Source: Saccharomyces uvarum
Taxonomy: Eukaryota; Ascomycota; Saccharomycetes; Saccharomycetales; Saccharomycetaceae
Direction of reading: 5' to 3'
DNA: 64,000 nucleotides
Assembly: GCA_947243795.1 (NCBI GenBank)
Contig: OX365940.1
Coordinates: forward strand, 62,001 to 126,000
Shown here in pieces: positions 14,201 through 22,746 of the stretch. The notes below the pieces were generated by a model. The model had not been told where the DNA came from. It saw nothing but the letters and a program-made list of their open reading frames with translations, and did not search any database. Made by a program: the position numbers and the translations under genes. Position 1 is the first letter of the stretch. Every line of letters starts with the position of its first letter.

Positions 14201-14620
14201 CATTAACTTCCCCTTTACTACTAGGAGCGTCTGTAGAAATTTCCACTTTATGACCTTCAAAAATTCAGCATCAGCGTTTCCATCGATTTTCGTGAACCAG
14301 GACTCTACGAAGTCCCTAATGATCAAGTCAACAATACTCTCCAATTCTTTACCAATTTGCGCATTCCCTTCACGTATGAATTCTTCAGCTGATCTCAATT
14401 CTTTCTCTACCTCCACAGCATTCGACTTCTCAGGCACAAGACTAACAAATTTCGGCTGAACCTCTGGTTGGTCAGGTAAAGATTTGAAGAGTACCAGGTA
14501 ACCAAATATGCAGATGCTGAAAAGAAACCCCAAAAGAAAATCAGCTATCGACCATCGTATCATAAGTGCCAAGTAAAACAAAACTAAAACCAATTGAAAC
14601 TGTTGCAAAAGAGTGAGCAT
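11222..14620 (-). CDS. MDM1: Mdm1, ER-vacuole contact-site tether (PXA-PX sorting nexin)
   Basis: Orthologue of Mdm1, an ER-anchored tether of nucleus-vacuole junctions that binds vacuolar phosphoinositide and influences lipid droplets and sphingolipid metabolism; SNX13/14/25 are the animal relatives. Two hydrophobic segments in residues 3-45 form the ER anchor. A PXA domain follows (about 75-290), then a long region with coiled-coil potential (IDQIEKELELL and onward). The PX domain is at about 780-897, with WDMARRFNEFFEL, and a Nexin-C region closes the protein. I start it at the ATG at 14620, giving 1132 aa (1127 in S. cerevisiae). The open frame extends 11 codons upstream but starts only at GTG. 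Confidence 0.95.
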   Translation of the reverse strand: MLTLLQQFQLVLVLFYLALMIRWSIADFLLGFLFSICIFGYLVLFKSLPDQPEVQPKFVSLVPEKSNAVEVEKELRSAEEFIREGNAQIGKELESIVDLIIRDFVESWFTKIDGNADAEFLKVIKWKFLQTLLVVKGKLMKNDSASLIVLKLLPIFNKHFSTFCDAREAILSDLTLERQKAANIDLQIAVEFNKNYKLHKSLSLKPNALDKEIEESIRKSVIGLLPYLFDIDELDSLYVFTLMTEVFTTCIISPLIIKFSDPDNWNLKIVSISQNYFEEKNKVHKIRRMLSKELQDHRNTINDVTNKDVRDSSNEKLELNVNYTGKQFEHYLNQLDSMADISDIKYVAFSLALKIYQLKDIEHLSKEDLKYKKRLLLSLNLIESKLSYSDSGTKSENKRIVRDSNYSDLNMDSKTVLKEMNLFFSAITLREIIDDSKCLPFFKSFLKSVSNSQGSTFLEYSQTLESFKNPLEDATSEDIISGYSGINTIQLQEISSKFFQNDNLQNMKMLDEGLVRNVILFTNSLQMNNDEETFILARKSVLLLQTEAIKYLDEKLLPLFKSSLFFLEMLSAPDIVSTDIYIHFLNTSSSDNTTQNKAIKETTKIDFMNPVRIFANPGITDALDNIVNGSEMKSDKAKKSANPRYSQLFGSEDNNIFKDKLFDDDNDNTSEFYLVEDQLDLPHSVEKSSISSKNWDSNHSQHYGSNNFRDNIASLTISIDQIEKELELLRHLILKADLTNNQTQLKILKKSQRTLLKELEMKELLKQQYMVQENANSLFRKTKIYIRSYFSESSSKSLTEITYYIINIHHFNNGQVSSWDMARRFNEFFELNTYLKKNYKPLMKQLQDLFPSKVKMSLKYHVTKTLLHEERKQKLEKYLRELLSISEICRDDIFRRFLTDPASFRLDKDYMHDDLLEERPHELNSSSNSTSNSSSVVDLQTSKNDSEELNFYEDERHFFTDSGYPFYSQNKSFVKQICDLFISLFALNKANSGWLRGRAIITVLQQLLGSTIEKYIKVSIQKLRSEDQTLEAIIGFKNMLWGDNGLFERKRNETTEPVRTKGEKLRTEKDALTSLERLFAEICGRVVGLRDSHEAAGRVHAMLQNPYLNASLLLEALDAILLDIICTDEHEN

Positions 14621-14870
14621 ACGATTCCATATCAAAATGCAAAACGTATGCACTTATGGCACTTTTCCAAAGCCAGAGAATCTTTTACTATTTTATGCAT
14701 TGTGTTTGTTTACATTTTTGAAGAGTTCAATAAGGCGATGAAAAAAAAAAAATTAAAGAAGCAGTAAAAATCCAAAAAATTACAGCGGGCAGTATATATT
14801 GGTTTTATATTAGTTTTAATTAGGTTGCGTATCATTATTGTATGTAGTTTTACATAATTTACAGAGTAAC

Positions 14871-17800
14871 TTAAACGTCTTTGAATAGCGAATCTTGCAA
14901 TGTTCTAATATCTCTGCTTATGCCCTTGACGAATTCTAGTCTCTTTGGTTCATCTTCCAAAAGCTGTTGCTCTTCCAGAGTGGTGGGTATTATTCTCGAA
15001 TTCAAATACTTTGGATGTGTCAAGAATTTGCTTAGTGCCGCACTTAATCTTTTCTTATCATAATCTGAATCTAAACCAATGACTAATTCTACGACTCTAT
15101 CCTTATCATCAGAGTTCTTAGATTCAATTAGTAGTTCTTGGTAGTTTAATAAGTTTAACATTTTCTGCAACAAAACCAGTTGATTGGTTTCCTTTATCAA
15201 TGAGCTTGATACTGCTAATTTATTATCGCCCCAATTGTATATCGTTGATTTGACTTGTTTGCCAAAATACGAGACAAAGAGGCAAGTCTCTGGTAAAACC
15301 TTGATGCCTAATTGACTCAATAACAATAGGATGATAGACAACAGACCATTGCTCCAAATGTTATGTAGTCTGGGTGATAATTCAGGTTTGATATCTCCCT
15401 GCTGTATAGCCACAGACAGTGGGCTTTCCAGTAAAACAGTATACAGTCCACTATTGATAAATGTATCAGCAATTTGTTCGATCGAACACAACTCAGAGAT
15501 AAATGTCAAAGTAATTTGCCCAAGAACTGGTTCATCATTGATTCTGACTAAATGTGCACTTGAGTATAGGTTCAAAATTACTTTCAGGGTCCCTACCTCA
15601 TTCAAGGATGATGCTAAAATAACATTAAATTTCTTAGAAGGATTCAAATCCGTAATCTTCTTGAAAAGCGATAGTAATAATAGTAAATCTTGAGTGTTTT
15701 CCTCCAAGTTGGCAATCTGTGTAGCATGGTCCGCGTTTATACTCCTTGTAGAACATGTGTTAATTTGGCATAAAATGTTAGATAGTATCAAGTAAACACC
15801 CTTACTGAATACCGATTCAAAAAATTCCAACAATTGATCTGATACTGACTCGATAAAATGATCACCCGTAGTGACTAACTCCAAGAGGATTAGGGCGGAT
15901 CTCAATAAAGGTCTATAAAAGTTGTTTTTCAGAGATCCACCAATCTTCTTTATGAAATCAATTTCATCAGATTTGAAAATTGTAAAAATCTTGTTTAATA
16001 GTTCAATTATTTTCCTTTCATTCAGTGACTTTCCTGACAACTTGAACGAATACAAAATATAAAACGCCAATTCAATCCTTTCCAAATAGATTTGAGTAAA
16101 CAGTTGTTTATCTGAACCAAAATCGATATTCAATTGCAAGAAATGCGCCACCAGGTCAATAAAGCTATCACTTAGTGGATTAGGGCTCCTCTTTACAAAC
16201 GTGGTGATTAACGCACCCCAAGCCTTTGCAGTAGATATTTCGTAATTGACATATTGTAAATTTAATGAAGCATCGATGATTTCTTTTCTGAAATCGTTCT
16301 GGTTGGTGCTAGGTTCGTACCATTTAGGGTCATTTTTCAATACTAGATCTAACAATTGAATATCATAACCAAAATTCTCATTTTCGTTTATTTTTGACAA
16401 GGGAATTTTTTGAAACGATTGTAATTCTAGACTAGGCCATTGAGCTTGAAATTTGAGATTTAATTCATCATGAAACGTCTTATTGAACCCATCAATTTGG
16501 AAAAAATGATTGACTAGTTCAAATAAATCTGCTTGGTTCAAAAAGCTTAAGATTTTAGCGTTTGAATCACTCGAATTGTAAATGTACAATGCGAATATTT
16601 CTACAATCCTCGAGACTAATTTGTATTTCTTGATAAGATGAATAGTCTCATCACGAGTCAAATTTTCTTTCTTTTGGAACAAAGTTTTGGAGTTCTTCAA
16701 TTTATTTAATAGGGAATCCACGAATTTGCAATCTTTGATAAAAATTTTCGAATTCGTCCAAGTATTTAAAACATATGTTATTGTTTCCAAAAGTTTACAA
16801 CTCACCTCTTCGGGCATCGAGTCCAGCAGTAGAGCATTTTTTTGTAAAACAGTTAATATTGATTTGTTCTTATCTACGGAAGACTCGTCATTACTGTTTT
16901 TGTTGGAGGCAAATTGGCCGGTTAAGAAAAGAATCGATAACCCATCTTGTTTACTTTCTAGTAAAGTGGTGAAGAAGATGTAAAGATTTTGTAAAAGGCC
17001 CCAATTTTGTACAGGAGAATTTAAATCAGATAGGACCTCTTCTAAAAATTTCACTGATTTAGATTCTCCTAAGAAGGATAACAAAAACGGATATTCGTCA
17101 TTCCAGGGCGCTTCCACCAAATAACTTAGTAGTTCTATGATTTGAGCTTTCAAAAAGAGGTAATTTGGTAAAGTATAAACGTCGATCAATTTTGATGAGT
17201 TAATGAAAATCAATTTTTCCAGGTTGCTTGATTTTAGGTCATGGTTGCTACCTCTGATGGAAATCAAGAGTTTGCATAGCTTAAAGGAGTTATTCATCAA
17301 TCTGGAATATAGGTTGCCTAAGATCTTGTCTCCCAAAATCTTTGTTGTGGCATCCAATGGCGAAATAAGAATATTCACCAGATTATTTGGAGCCAAGTCG
17401 ATGGAGTCCATGGGAGTTAGGAATACCTGCAACAGTTTATTTGCTGCGGGGAAAGTAATCAGTTGATCCTTTTGAGATGGATTTATGGTGAAAACGTTAT
17501 GAAGCACATTATAAAAAATCGAAGTCAAATGGAAGGCGATCTCGAATTTTTGTAGGAAGTCATTAAATTTCCAACTGTAATAGCTTTCAAAAATATGGAC
17601 TGCGTGTAAGACCAACTTATTAATAATATCAATTTTAGTCCTTTTGGAAATATGAGAGTTTTGCAGAGATAAAGATTCTTGAATAAAAATGTTTGTCAGC
17701 TTAAGCAATTGAATAGTAAATTTATAATCGCCTGTTGATAGTTCAACCGAACCAAGAATCATATTGGAAAGACCCGTCTTCCCATATTTATCCAATAATT

Positions 17801-19838
17801 CTGACCTATTCAAATAAGATGAGACTAAATGGGGGTAATTTGGTGTCAGCCTTGTTAGAAATTCGCAACACTGCACTATTAAATTATAATCTTTCTTTTG
17901 TAGCGAGATTTCGAAAATCTCAAATATCACTTGAACAATCGACGCGCTATTTAGAGCACTGCCCGTAGTGTCTAGAGAATTTGACAAGCTTGATAATATT
18001 TCATTTGATTTTTCTAAGGTTGTCCTTGGATCCACGACGTTAGCAATTAATTTGATTATGGATACCATCAGCTCGTGTTGTGAGTCATCCAATTGGGTAC
18101 CCTTTTCCATATATGAATGTAATAGATTTTGTAATATTCTACCCACTAGAGACCAACCGTTATATTTGTACAGAAAGATGATCAAGTTTGAAGTAATAGG
18201 TGGCTGCTGGCCATTCTCTTCTTGCTGTTGTTGTTTGATAGAAAGAATCTTGGCCTTTGTAGATTTCGGTATCGACATTAGACTATTGGAATTTTCTCTT
18301 TCTAAGGGCGGTGATACTAGTAAATCGGATTTCAACTCTATCAAATCGGGTATAATGATATCCGAAGAGGAAGACGAAGACGAAGAGGATGTTGTTATAT
18401 CCGCTATCAAGTCGTAATCCAAGTCGTTTAAGCTATTTTTGGAGATGGCAAATGAATTGATATCTTTCAGTTCGAAATTGGCAAATTCCGTATCGATTAA
18501 TGATAGGTTTATCAAGGGAATAAGTGATTGGTTTAATAGAGGTAATTTAGCCTTTAGGATGCTTAGTTTGTCTTCAAAAGTGTCATTAGTTAAGAAATTT
18601 TCAATGAATTGCCTTGGGGCCTTTGAAACTATCTTTGCAAAAACATGAGAACTGAATGCTGTTATGGGGATGAAGTTTAGAGAGAATTCCAAAAAAATTG
18701 TAATGATTGTAGTGTAGGTGGGATCAAACGATAATATTTCTGCCAAAGTGTCCAATTCGGGGAAAATGTTACGTGATTCAGCAAATTGAGCAAACTTGGC
18801 TATTTCTGGATCTTCCAACGATTCTGATTGTTGCAATGCCAGTCTATGGTAAAGTATGCAGGACCAAGCATAATGGATCATTGGATGGAAAACGGGATCT
18901 TCGTTCACGATATTGGTTGTTATGTCATTTTCCAAGGCGGCGTTGATGGTTTCGAGAGCCTGTGTATCGGAATATAAGGGTGATTGAAGGTCAAATTGGG
19001 CTATCGCGGTGTTCAGCCCGAGCATCAAAATAGTTGTGATTGTTATTAGAGACGATATTCTGGAAACAAGCGTTTTTGAAAGGTAACTCAGGTCTTGGAA
19101 ATTCTGAAATTTGTAAAACTGCGATGATGAAGTGTCCATGGTTTTGTCCGGAGAACTTACGTGTCTGACAAATTCGACAAATTGATTTTGAAATTGCAGG
19201 AACCACTGGTTAACGATTCCTACGGGTACTTTTGTATTGAGGATGAGTAAGTTCAAAATCTGTAGGATTTGCAACACAAGCTTCAAATCGGAGAAATTCT
19301 TCAATTGAACCAGTGAGTCTATCGTGGCAGTGTCTTGATCATCGTTCCGGCCTTGCTGCAAGACCGAAGCCGTGGCAGTGTCATAGGTCTGCATGATGGA
19401 CGATATCAAAGAGATCAGCCTTTCCGCTATGTCGAGCTTGTCGTTGGCAAAAAAAGAGTATACATCGGGGTCGATATCTGGGTTGACGAGGAGCGAGTAC
19501 AGGATGTGTAGTTTGGAAGACCTCTCAGATAGAAAGAGCTGAGCAGCGAGGCAAGGGTCCTCCGAATGAGCAAACGACGGATCATGATCGGCATTTATCT
19601 GCAGTAAATACGCGATTAAGGAGCGCAGTTTATTGTCGCCGGTGGGTGCCACTGCGCCGGACTTTGGCTGGGAAAGGCCTTGGATGAGCTTCGCCTTATT
19701 AGCCTTCAAAAACTGTCTTATTTGAGCCAGTTGGCTGGCGTCCACAGCGGAAACATCTGCAGCAGCATCGTTGATGAAGTTAGCGACGTAAGTGAAGGAC
19801 AATTCCTGAGCGGGATTTCCAATTGAGTGTGTAGCCAT
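14871..19838 (-). CDS. NUP188: Nup188, inner-ring nucleoporin
   Basis: 1655 residues, the same length as S. cerevisiae Nup188, a large alpha-helical solenoid scaffold nucleoporin of the inner ring that binds Nic96 and helps set pore diameter and passage of inner-membrane proteins. The sequence shows continuous Leu/Ile-rich helical repeats with no FG repeats, a Ser-rich acidic insert (around 490-505), and a conserved C-terminus (TLEEQQLLEDEPKRLEF). The ATG lies in a CCATGGCT context on the opposite strand. Its 5' few hundred bases are noticeably more GC-rich than the rest of the gene, at the edge of the GC block described under findings. It diverges from CAC2. Confidence 0.97.
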   Translation of the reverse strand: MATHSIGNPAQELSFTYVANFINDAAADVSAVDASQLAQIRQFLKANKAKLIQGLSQPKSGAVAPTGDNKLRSLIAYLLQINADHDPSFAHSEDPCLAAQLFLSERSSKLHILYSLLVNPDIDPDVYSFFANDKLDIAERLISLISSIMQTYDTATASVLQQGRNDDQDTATIDSLVQLKNFSDLKLVLQILQILNLLILNTKVPVGIVNQWFLQFQNQFVEFVRHVSSPDKTMDTSSSQFYKFQNFQDLSYLSKTLVSRISSLITITTILMLGLNTAIAQFDLQSPLYSDTQALETINAALENDITTNIVNEDPVFHPMIHYAWSCILYHRLALQQSESLEDPEIAKFAQFAESRNIFPELDTLAEILSFDPTYTTIITIFLEFSLNFIPITAFSSHVFAKIVSKAPRQFIENFLTNDTFEDKLSILKAKLPLLNQSLIPLINLSLIDTEFANFELKDINSFAISKNSLNDLDYDLIADITTSSSSSSSSSDIIIPDLIELKSDLLVSPPLERENSNSLMSIPKSTKAKILSIKQQQQEENGQQPPITSNLIIFLYKYNGWSLVGRILQNLLHSYMEKGTQLDDSQHELMVSIIKLIANVVDPRTTLEKSNEILSSLSNSLDTTGSALNSASIVQVIFEIFEISLQKKDYNLIVQCCEFLTRLTPNYPHLVSSYLNRSELLDKYGKTGLSNMILGSVELSTGDYKFTIQLLKLTNIFIQESLSLQNSHISKRTKIDIINKLVLHAVHIFESYYSWKFNDFLQKFEIAFHLTSIFYNVLHNVFTINPSQKDQLITFPAANKLLQVFLTPMDSIDLAPNNLVNILISPLDATTKILGDKILGNLYSRLMNNSFKLCKLLISIRGSNHDLKSSNLEKLIFINSSKLIDVYTLPNYLFLKAQIIELLSYLVEAPWNDEYPFLLSFLGESKSVKFLEEVLSDLNSPVQNWGLLQNLYIFFTTLLESKQDGLSILFLTGQFASNKNSNDESSVDKNKSILTVLQKNALLLDSMPEEVSCKLLETITYVLNTWTNSKIFIKDCKFVDSLLNKLKNSKTLFQKKENLTRDETIHLIKKYKLVSRIVEIFALYIYNSSDSNAKILSFLNQADLFELVNHFFQIDGFNKTFHDELNLKFQAQWPSLELQSFQKIPLSKINENENFGYDIQLLDLVLKNDPKWYEPSTNQNDFRKEIIDASLNLQYVNYEISTAKAWGALITTFVKRSPNPLSDSFIDLVAHFLQLNIDFGSDKQLFTQIYLERIELAFYILYSFKLSGKSLNERKIIELLNKIFTIFKSDEIDFIKKIGGSLKNNFYRPLLRSALILLELVTTGDHFIESVSDQLLEFFESVFSKGVYLILSNILCQINTCSTRSINADHATQIANLEENTQDLLLLLSLFKKITDLNPSKKFNVILASSLNEVGTLKVILNLYSSAHLVRINDEPVLGQITLTFISELCSIEQIADTFINSGLYTVLLESPLSVAIQQGDIKPELSPRLHNIWSNGLLSIILLLLSQLGIKVLPETCLFVSYFGKQVKSTIYNWGDNKLAVSSSLIKETNQLVLLQKMLNLLNYQELLIESKNSDDKDRVVELVIGLDSDYDKKRLSAALSKFLTHPKYLNSRIIPTTLEEQQLLEDEPKRLEFVKGISRDIRTLQDSLFKDV

Positions 19839-20534
19839 GGCTGGTGGAGTCCTTTTCTTCTGGCGGCGGCAAGGGATGGCTAGGCTATTTGTGTTTCGTC
19901 GAGTGGTTTAAGATGTTTATAAGCTTATGTTTGACAAGAAAATTTTTGGAGGGCGCTGAGGCAGGCTTACCCGGACTGGAAAAGCTTCATAAAGCAAAAG
20001 CTACTTCGCAAGAAGGATGGGAGAAAGAGATGGGTATGGGAAGAAGGCCCGGACACGCCCGTGGCCGAGAAGGTGCCACGGGCGCGAGGTGGACCCAGCA
20101 ATCGCTTGCTGTGTGTCCTTCCCTGGAGTTTGATATCAGCACAATTACGGCTCTAAGAAACGACGGATATTAAATATAACGTTAATTAGGAATTTGACAT
20201 ATGTGCTAGTGGAAAAACCCTCCGGAGCAAGAGTGGACGGGGGACGCCTGTCCGCCCTGTACATGCTTGCACCGGGGTCTGCCATGCTGGGTGGATGTGG
20301 TGTTTTCCAGCAAGCTCCAGTAGTGTGATAGTGCTGAAGATTGAGGAAAGATGCCGCCTTTTATACTGCGCGGTGAAAAAAAAAAAACCCTGAGGAAAAG
20401 CGGATTTTTGCATGGGTTGCCCGCCAAACTCGCTAATTAAGTAGTTGACAAACGGTTAATTATAATAGCGTGGAGGGACGTGTGGAGGCTGGCATAAGGA
20501 GGGAGCGACGCAGCGCAAAGAAGTGCAGCACGCG
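19839..20534. promoter_or_regulatory. Divergent NUP188/CAC2 promoter region with Reb1 site
   Basis: This 696-bp gene-free region contains an exact Reb1 consensus TTACCCG at 19967-19973, about 130 bp from the NUP188 ATG. A poly(A) run of 12 lies near 20376. Base composition rises to markedly GC-rich on the CAC2 side. Short frames are open by chance and none resembles a known protein. Confidence 0.5.
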
Positions 20535-21929
20535 ATGGAGGCTTCACATTTGCAGATATACTGGCACGACTCGCAGCCCGTGTACACGCTGACGTTCCAG
20601 CGGAACGGCTCGAACGACAAACTGTTCACCGCCGGTGGTGATAACAAGGTCCGGATATGGAAGCTGAACAGGGAGCAGGAGGCCGCCGGCGGCGTGCGCA
20701 AGATCGAAAGCATGGATTTTCTCGGGTCGCTGACGCACCACGAGCAGGCGATCAACGTGATCCGGTTCAACTCGCACGGCGACGTGCTGGCCTCTGCCGG
20801 TGACGATGGCCAGGTTCTGCTGTGGAAGCAGGAGGACCCGGATGCGCAGCAAGAGGCCGTGGCAAGGCCCTTTGGGGCGGACCCTGAGCCCGGCGAGGCA
20901 GACGAGAACAAAGAGAAGTGGGTGGTGTGGAAGCGGCTGCGCGGCGGCAGCGGGGCCACAGCGGCGGCAGAGATATACGACCTGGCGTGGTCGCCCGACA
21001 ACAGGTACATTGTGGTGGCATGCATGGACAACTCAATACGGTTGTTCGACGTCGGGGCCGGGGCGCTGGTGTGCGGCCAGGCGGACCACGGACATTACGT
21101 GCAGGGCGTGGCGTGGGACCCTTTGAACCAGTTTATCGTGTCGCAGTCTGCGGACCGATCGCTGCACGTGTACGAGATCGTGCAGTCCGCGGCGGGGATG
21201 GTGACGGGGCTGAAGTTGAAGAGCAAGATCGTCAAGGCGGAGCTGCCCGTTCCGGGCAGCGACGTGGCCAGGACGAACTATCTGTTCCACAACGAGACGC
21301 TACCCTCATTCTTCCGGCGGTGTAGCATCTCGCCCTGCGGCGGGCTGGTGGTGGTTCCCAGCGGCGTGCACAAGGTGGGCGAGGACGAGACGGCTAATTG
21401 CGTGTACGTGTACACCAGGTCCGGGGTGATGAACGGCGGCGGCGGCGTGAAGAACAGGCCCGCGCTGAGGATCCCGTTCTTGAAGAAGCCCGCATTGATG
21501 GTGGCGTTCTCGCCCGTGTTCTACGCGACGCGCCAGCAGAGCGTGTTGCAACTGCCTTACAAGCTGGTGTTTGCCGTAGCGACCACGAACGAGGTGCTGG
21601 TGTTCGACACGGACGCGTGGGAGCCGCTGTGCGTGGTGGGCAACATACACTACTCGCCGATCACGGACCTGGCGTGGTCCGGGGACGGCTCGACGCTGCT
21701 GGTGTCGTCCACGGACGGGTTCTGCTCTTACGTGTCGATCGACGCGGAAACGCAGTTTGGTGCCAGCATCAAGCCGCCGGCGCTGCGTGCGGCGCAACAC
21801 GACGCAACCGTAGTCGCAGCCGCCAAGAACCCGCCCACGGCGCGTGGGGTCGTGAACATGCTGCCCGTGAGAAAGACAAACAACGATAATAAAAAGAGGC
21901 GGATCCAGCCTACACCGGTAGACCCGTGA
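20535..21929 (+). CDS. CAC2: Cac2, p60 subunit of chromatin assembly factor 1
   Basis: WD40-repeat subunit of CAF-1 (with Rlf2/Cac1 and Msi1), which deposits H3-H4 on newly replicated DNA. Repeats can be read as [53 protein letters not shown] and [10 protein letters not shown], fitting a seven-bladed propeller, with a conserved [15 protein letters not shown] segment. I use the ATG at 20535 ([12 protein letters not shown]), giving 464 aa; four codons upstream the frame begins only with GTG. The gene is unusually GC-rich, with CTG, GTG, GCG and GGC codons predominating, unlike NUP188 or ARG81. Only 34 bp separate its stop from that of convergent CUE4. Confidence 0.96.
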   Translation: MEASHLQIYWHDSQPVYTLTFQRNGSNDKLFTAGGDNKVRIWKLNREQEAAGGVRKIESMDFLGSLTHHEQAINVIRFNSHGDVLASAGDDGQVLLWKQEDPDAQQEAVARPFGADPEPGEADENKEKWVVWKRLRGGSGATAAAEIYDLAWSPDNRYIVVACMDNSIRLFDVGAGALVCGQADHGHYVQGVAWDPLNQFIVSQSADRSLHVYEIVQSAAGMVTGLKLKSKIVKAELPVPGSDVARTNYLFHNETLPSFFRRCSISPCGGLVVVPSGVHKVGEDETANCVYVYTRSGVMNGGGGVKNRPALRIPFLKKPALMVAFSPVFYATRQQSVLQLPYKLVFAVATTNEVLVFDTDAWEPLCVVGNIHYSPITDLAWSGDGSTLLVSSTDGFCSYVSIDAETQFGASIKPPALRAAQHDATVVAAAKNPPTARGVVNMLPVRKTNNDNKKRRIQPTPVDP

Positions 21930-21963
21930 AATACTTATTAATATGTAGTGCGGTACGTAAATG

Positions 21964-22302
21964 CTAATCTAGTTTGCCGGCGAAGATGTTCTCCATGGTA
22001 CGCTCGATGGAGCCGGTGGCCCTGAGGTCGCGCACGACCTTCTGTTGAGGCACGTGCGGGGCCATGGTCATGACGATCTCGACCATGTCCTTGCTGACGG
22101 GTCTTTTCTGGTTCACGCGCTGGGCGGCATGCGGTTCTGGCAGAGGCTCTGGGGAGGACAGCTCCTGGGTGGCGTCCGTGGGAGTCGGAGCGGTGTCCTC
22201 CTGCACGGTGCGCGTGGGCGCCTGCTTGGCATTCCTGCGCTGCACGGTGTACACGAACATGCACACCAAGACCAGTATGAACACTATAGTCGATCCGTCC
22301 AT
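21964..22302 (-). CDS. CUE4: Cue4, membrane-anchored CUE-domain protein
   Basis: 112-residue protein (117 in S. cerevisiae), paralogue of Cue1, the ER anchor and activator of Ubc7. An N-terminal membrane segment (TIVFILVLVCMFVYTV, about 5-20) is followed by a Pro/Thr-rich linker and a C-terminal CUE domain (about 68-110, DMVEIVMTMAPHVPQQKV ... TMENIFAGKLD). The CUE core has MAP instead of the more usual MFP ubiquitin-contact triplet, which could weaken ubiquitin binding. The start is the ATG at 22302 (MDGSTIVF); the frame is open further up but without matching homologous sequence. The function of Cue4 itself is unknown. Confidence 0.94.
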   Translation of the reverse strand: MDGSTIVFILVLVCMFVYTVQRRNAKQAPTRTVQEDTAPTPTDATQELSSPEPLPEPHAAQRVNQKRPVSKDMVEIVMTMAPHVPQQKVVRDLRATGSIERTMENIFAGKLD

Positions 22303-22746
22303 GCTTGCGTGTGGGTGTTTGGTGGTAGTGTGTGAGAGTGAGTGTGTGTGTGGTATTCCAGCGCGCAACGACCGTTTATTATAGCAACGTTTTGCGCTTT
22401 TCTGGTTTTGTCTCGCCCAGACATCGCGCCCAGCGGGGGAAGAAGAATGAGAAGGAGGGAGGCCGGACGGGTGACTGCCTCTCCTCTGCGGCTTGCCATT
22501 GCGTATGCCGGAAAGTGTCTAGTTCTGGCGCCTGGCGGAGGGAAGGGGGGAGTGGGGGGTCGCGCAGCGGCTACAGGGACAGCTGCGAAGGGAAGGGGAA
22601 GGGGGGTGTAAACCAAGGGGCTGCCGCCACCGTGGGACCCCCGTCTGCACAAGCGTAAATATAAATACAGCGATCTACCGAGCCATTACCCCTCCACCCG
22701 CCCCGGCCTCCAAACCAAGAACAGATCACACCAACAACCCGCAACA
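22303..22746. promoter_or_regulatory. TSL1 stress promoter: STRE cluster and TATA box (also CUE4 upstream region)
   Basis: AGGGG stress-response elements occur at 22544-22548, 22594-22598, 22600-22604 and 22616-22620, with CCCCT (reverse orientation) at 22689-22693. These are binding sites for Msn2/Msn4, which are known to induce trehalose genes. A consensus TATA box TATAAATA lies at 22660-22667, 80 bp before the TSL1 ATG. The cluster lies within the TSL1-proximal 200 bp, so it more likely serves TSL1 than CUE4. Confidence 0.8.

Noticed and set aside
19844-20173. 109-codon frame in the NUP188/CAC2 promoter
   Set aside because: Occupies the divergent promoter containing a Reb1 site; composition is not protein-like and no known family is recognised.
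22656-22666. TAAATATAAAT, an exact reverse-strand match to the ARS core consensus
   Set aside because: It overlaps the TATA box before TSL1, a common chance coincidence; no B element or broad easily unwound stretch beside it in this GC-rich promoter.
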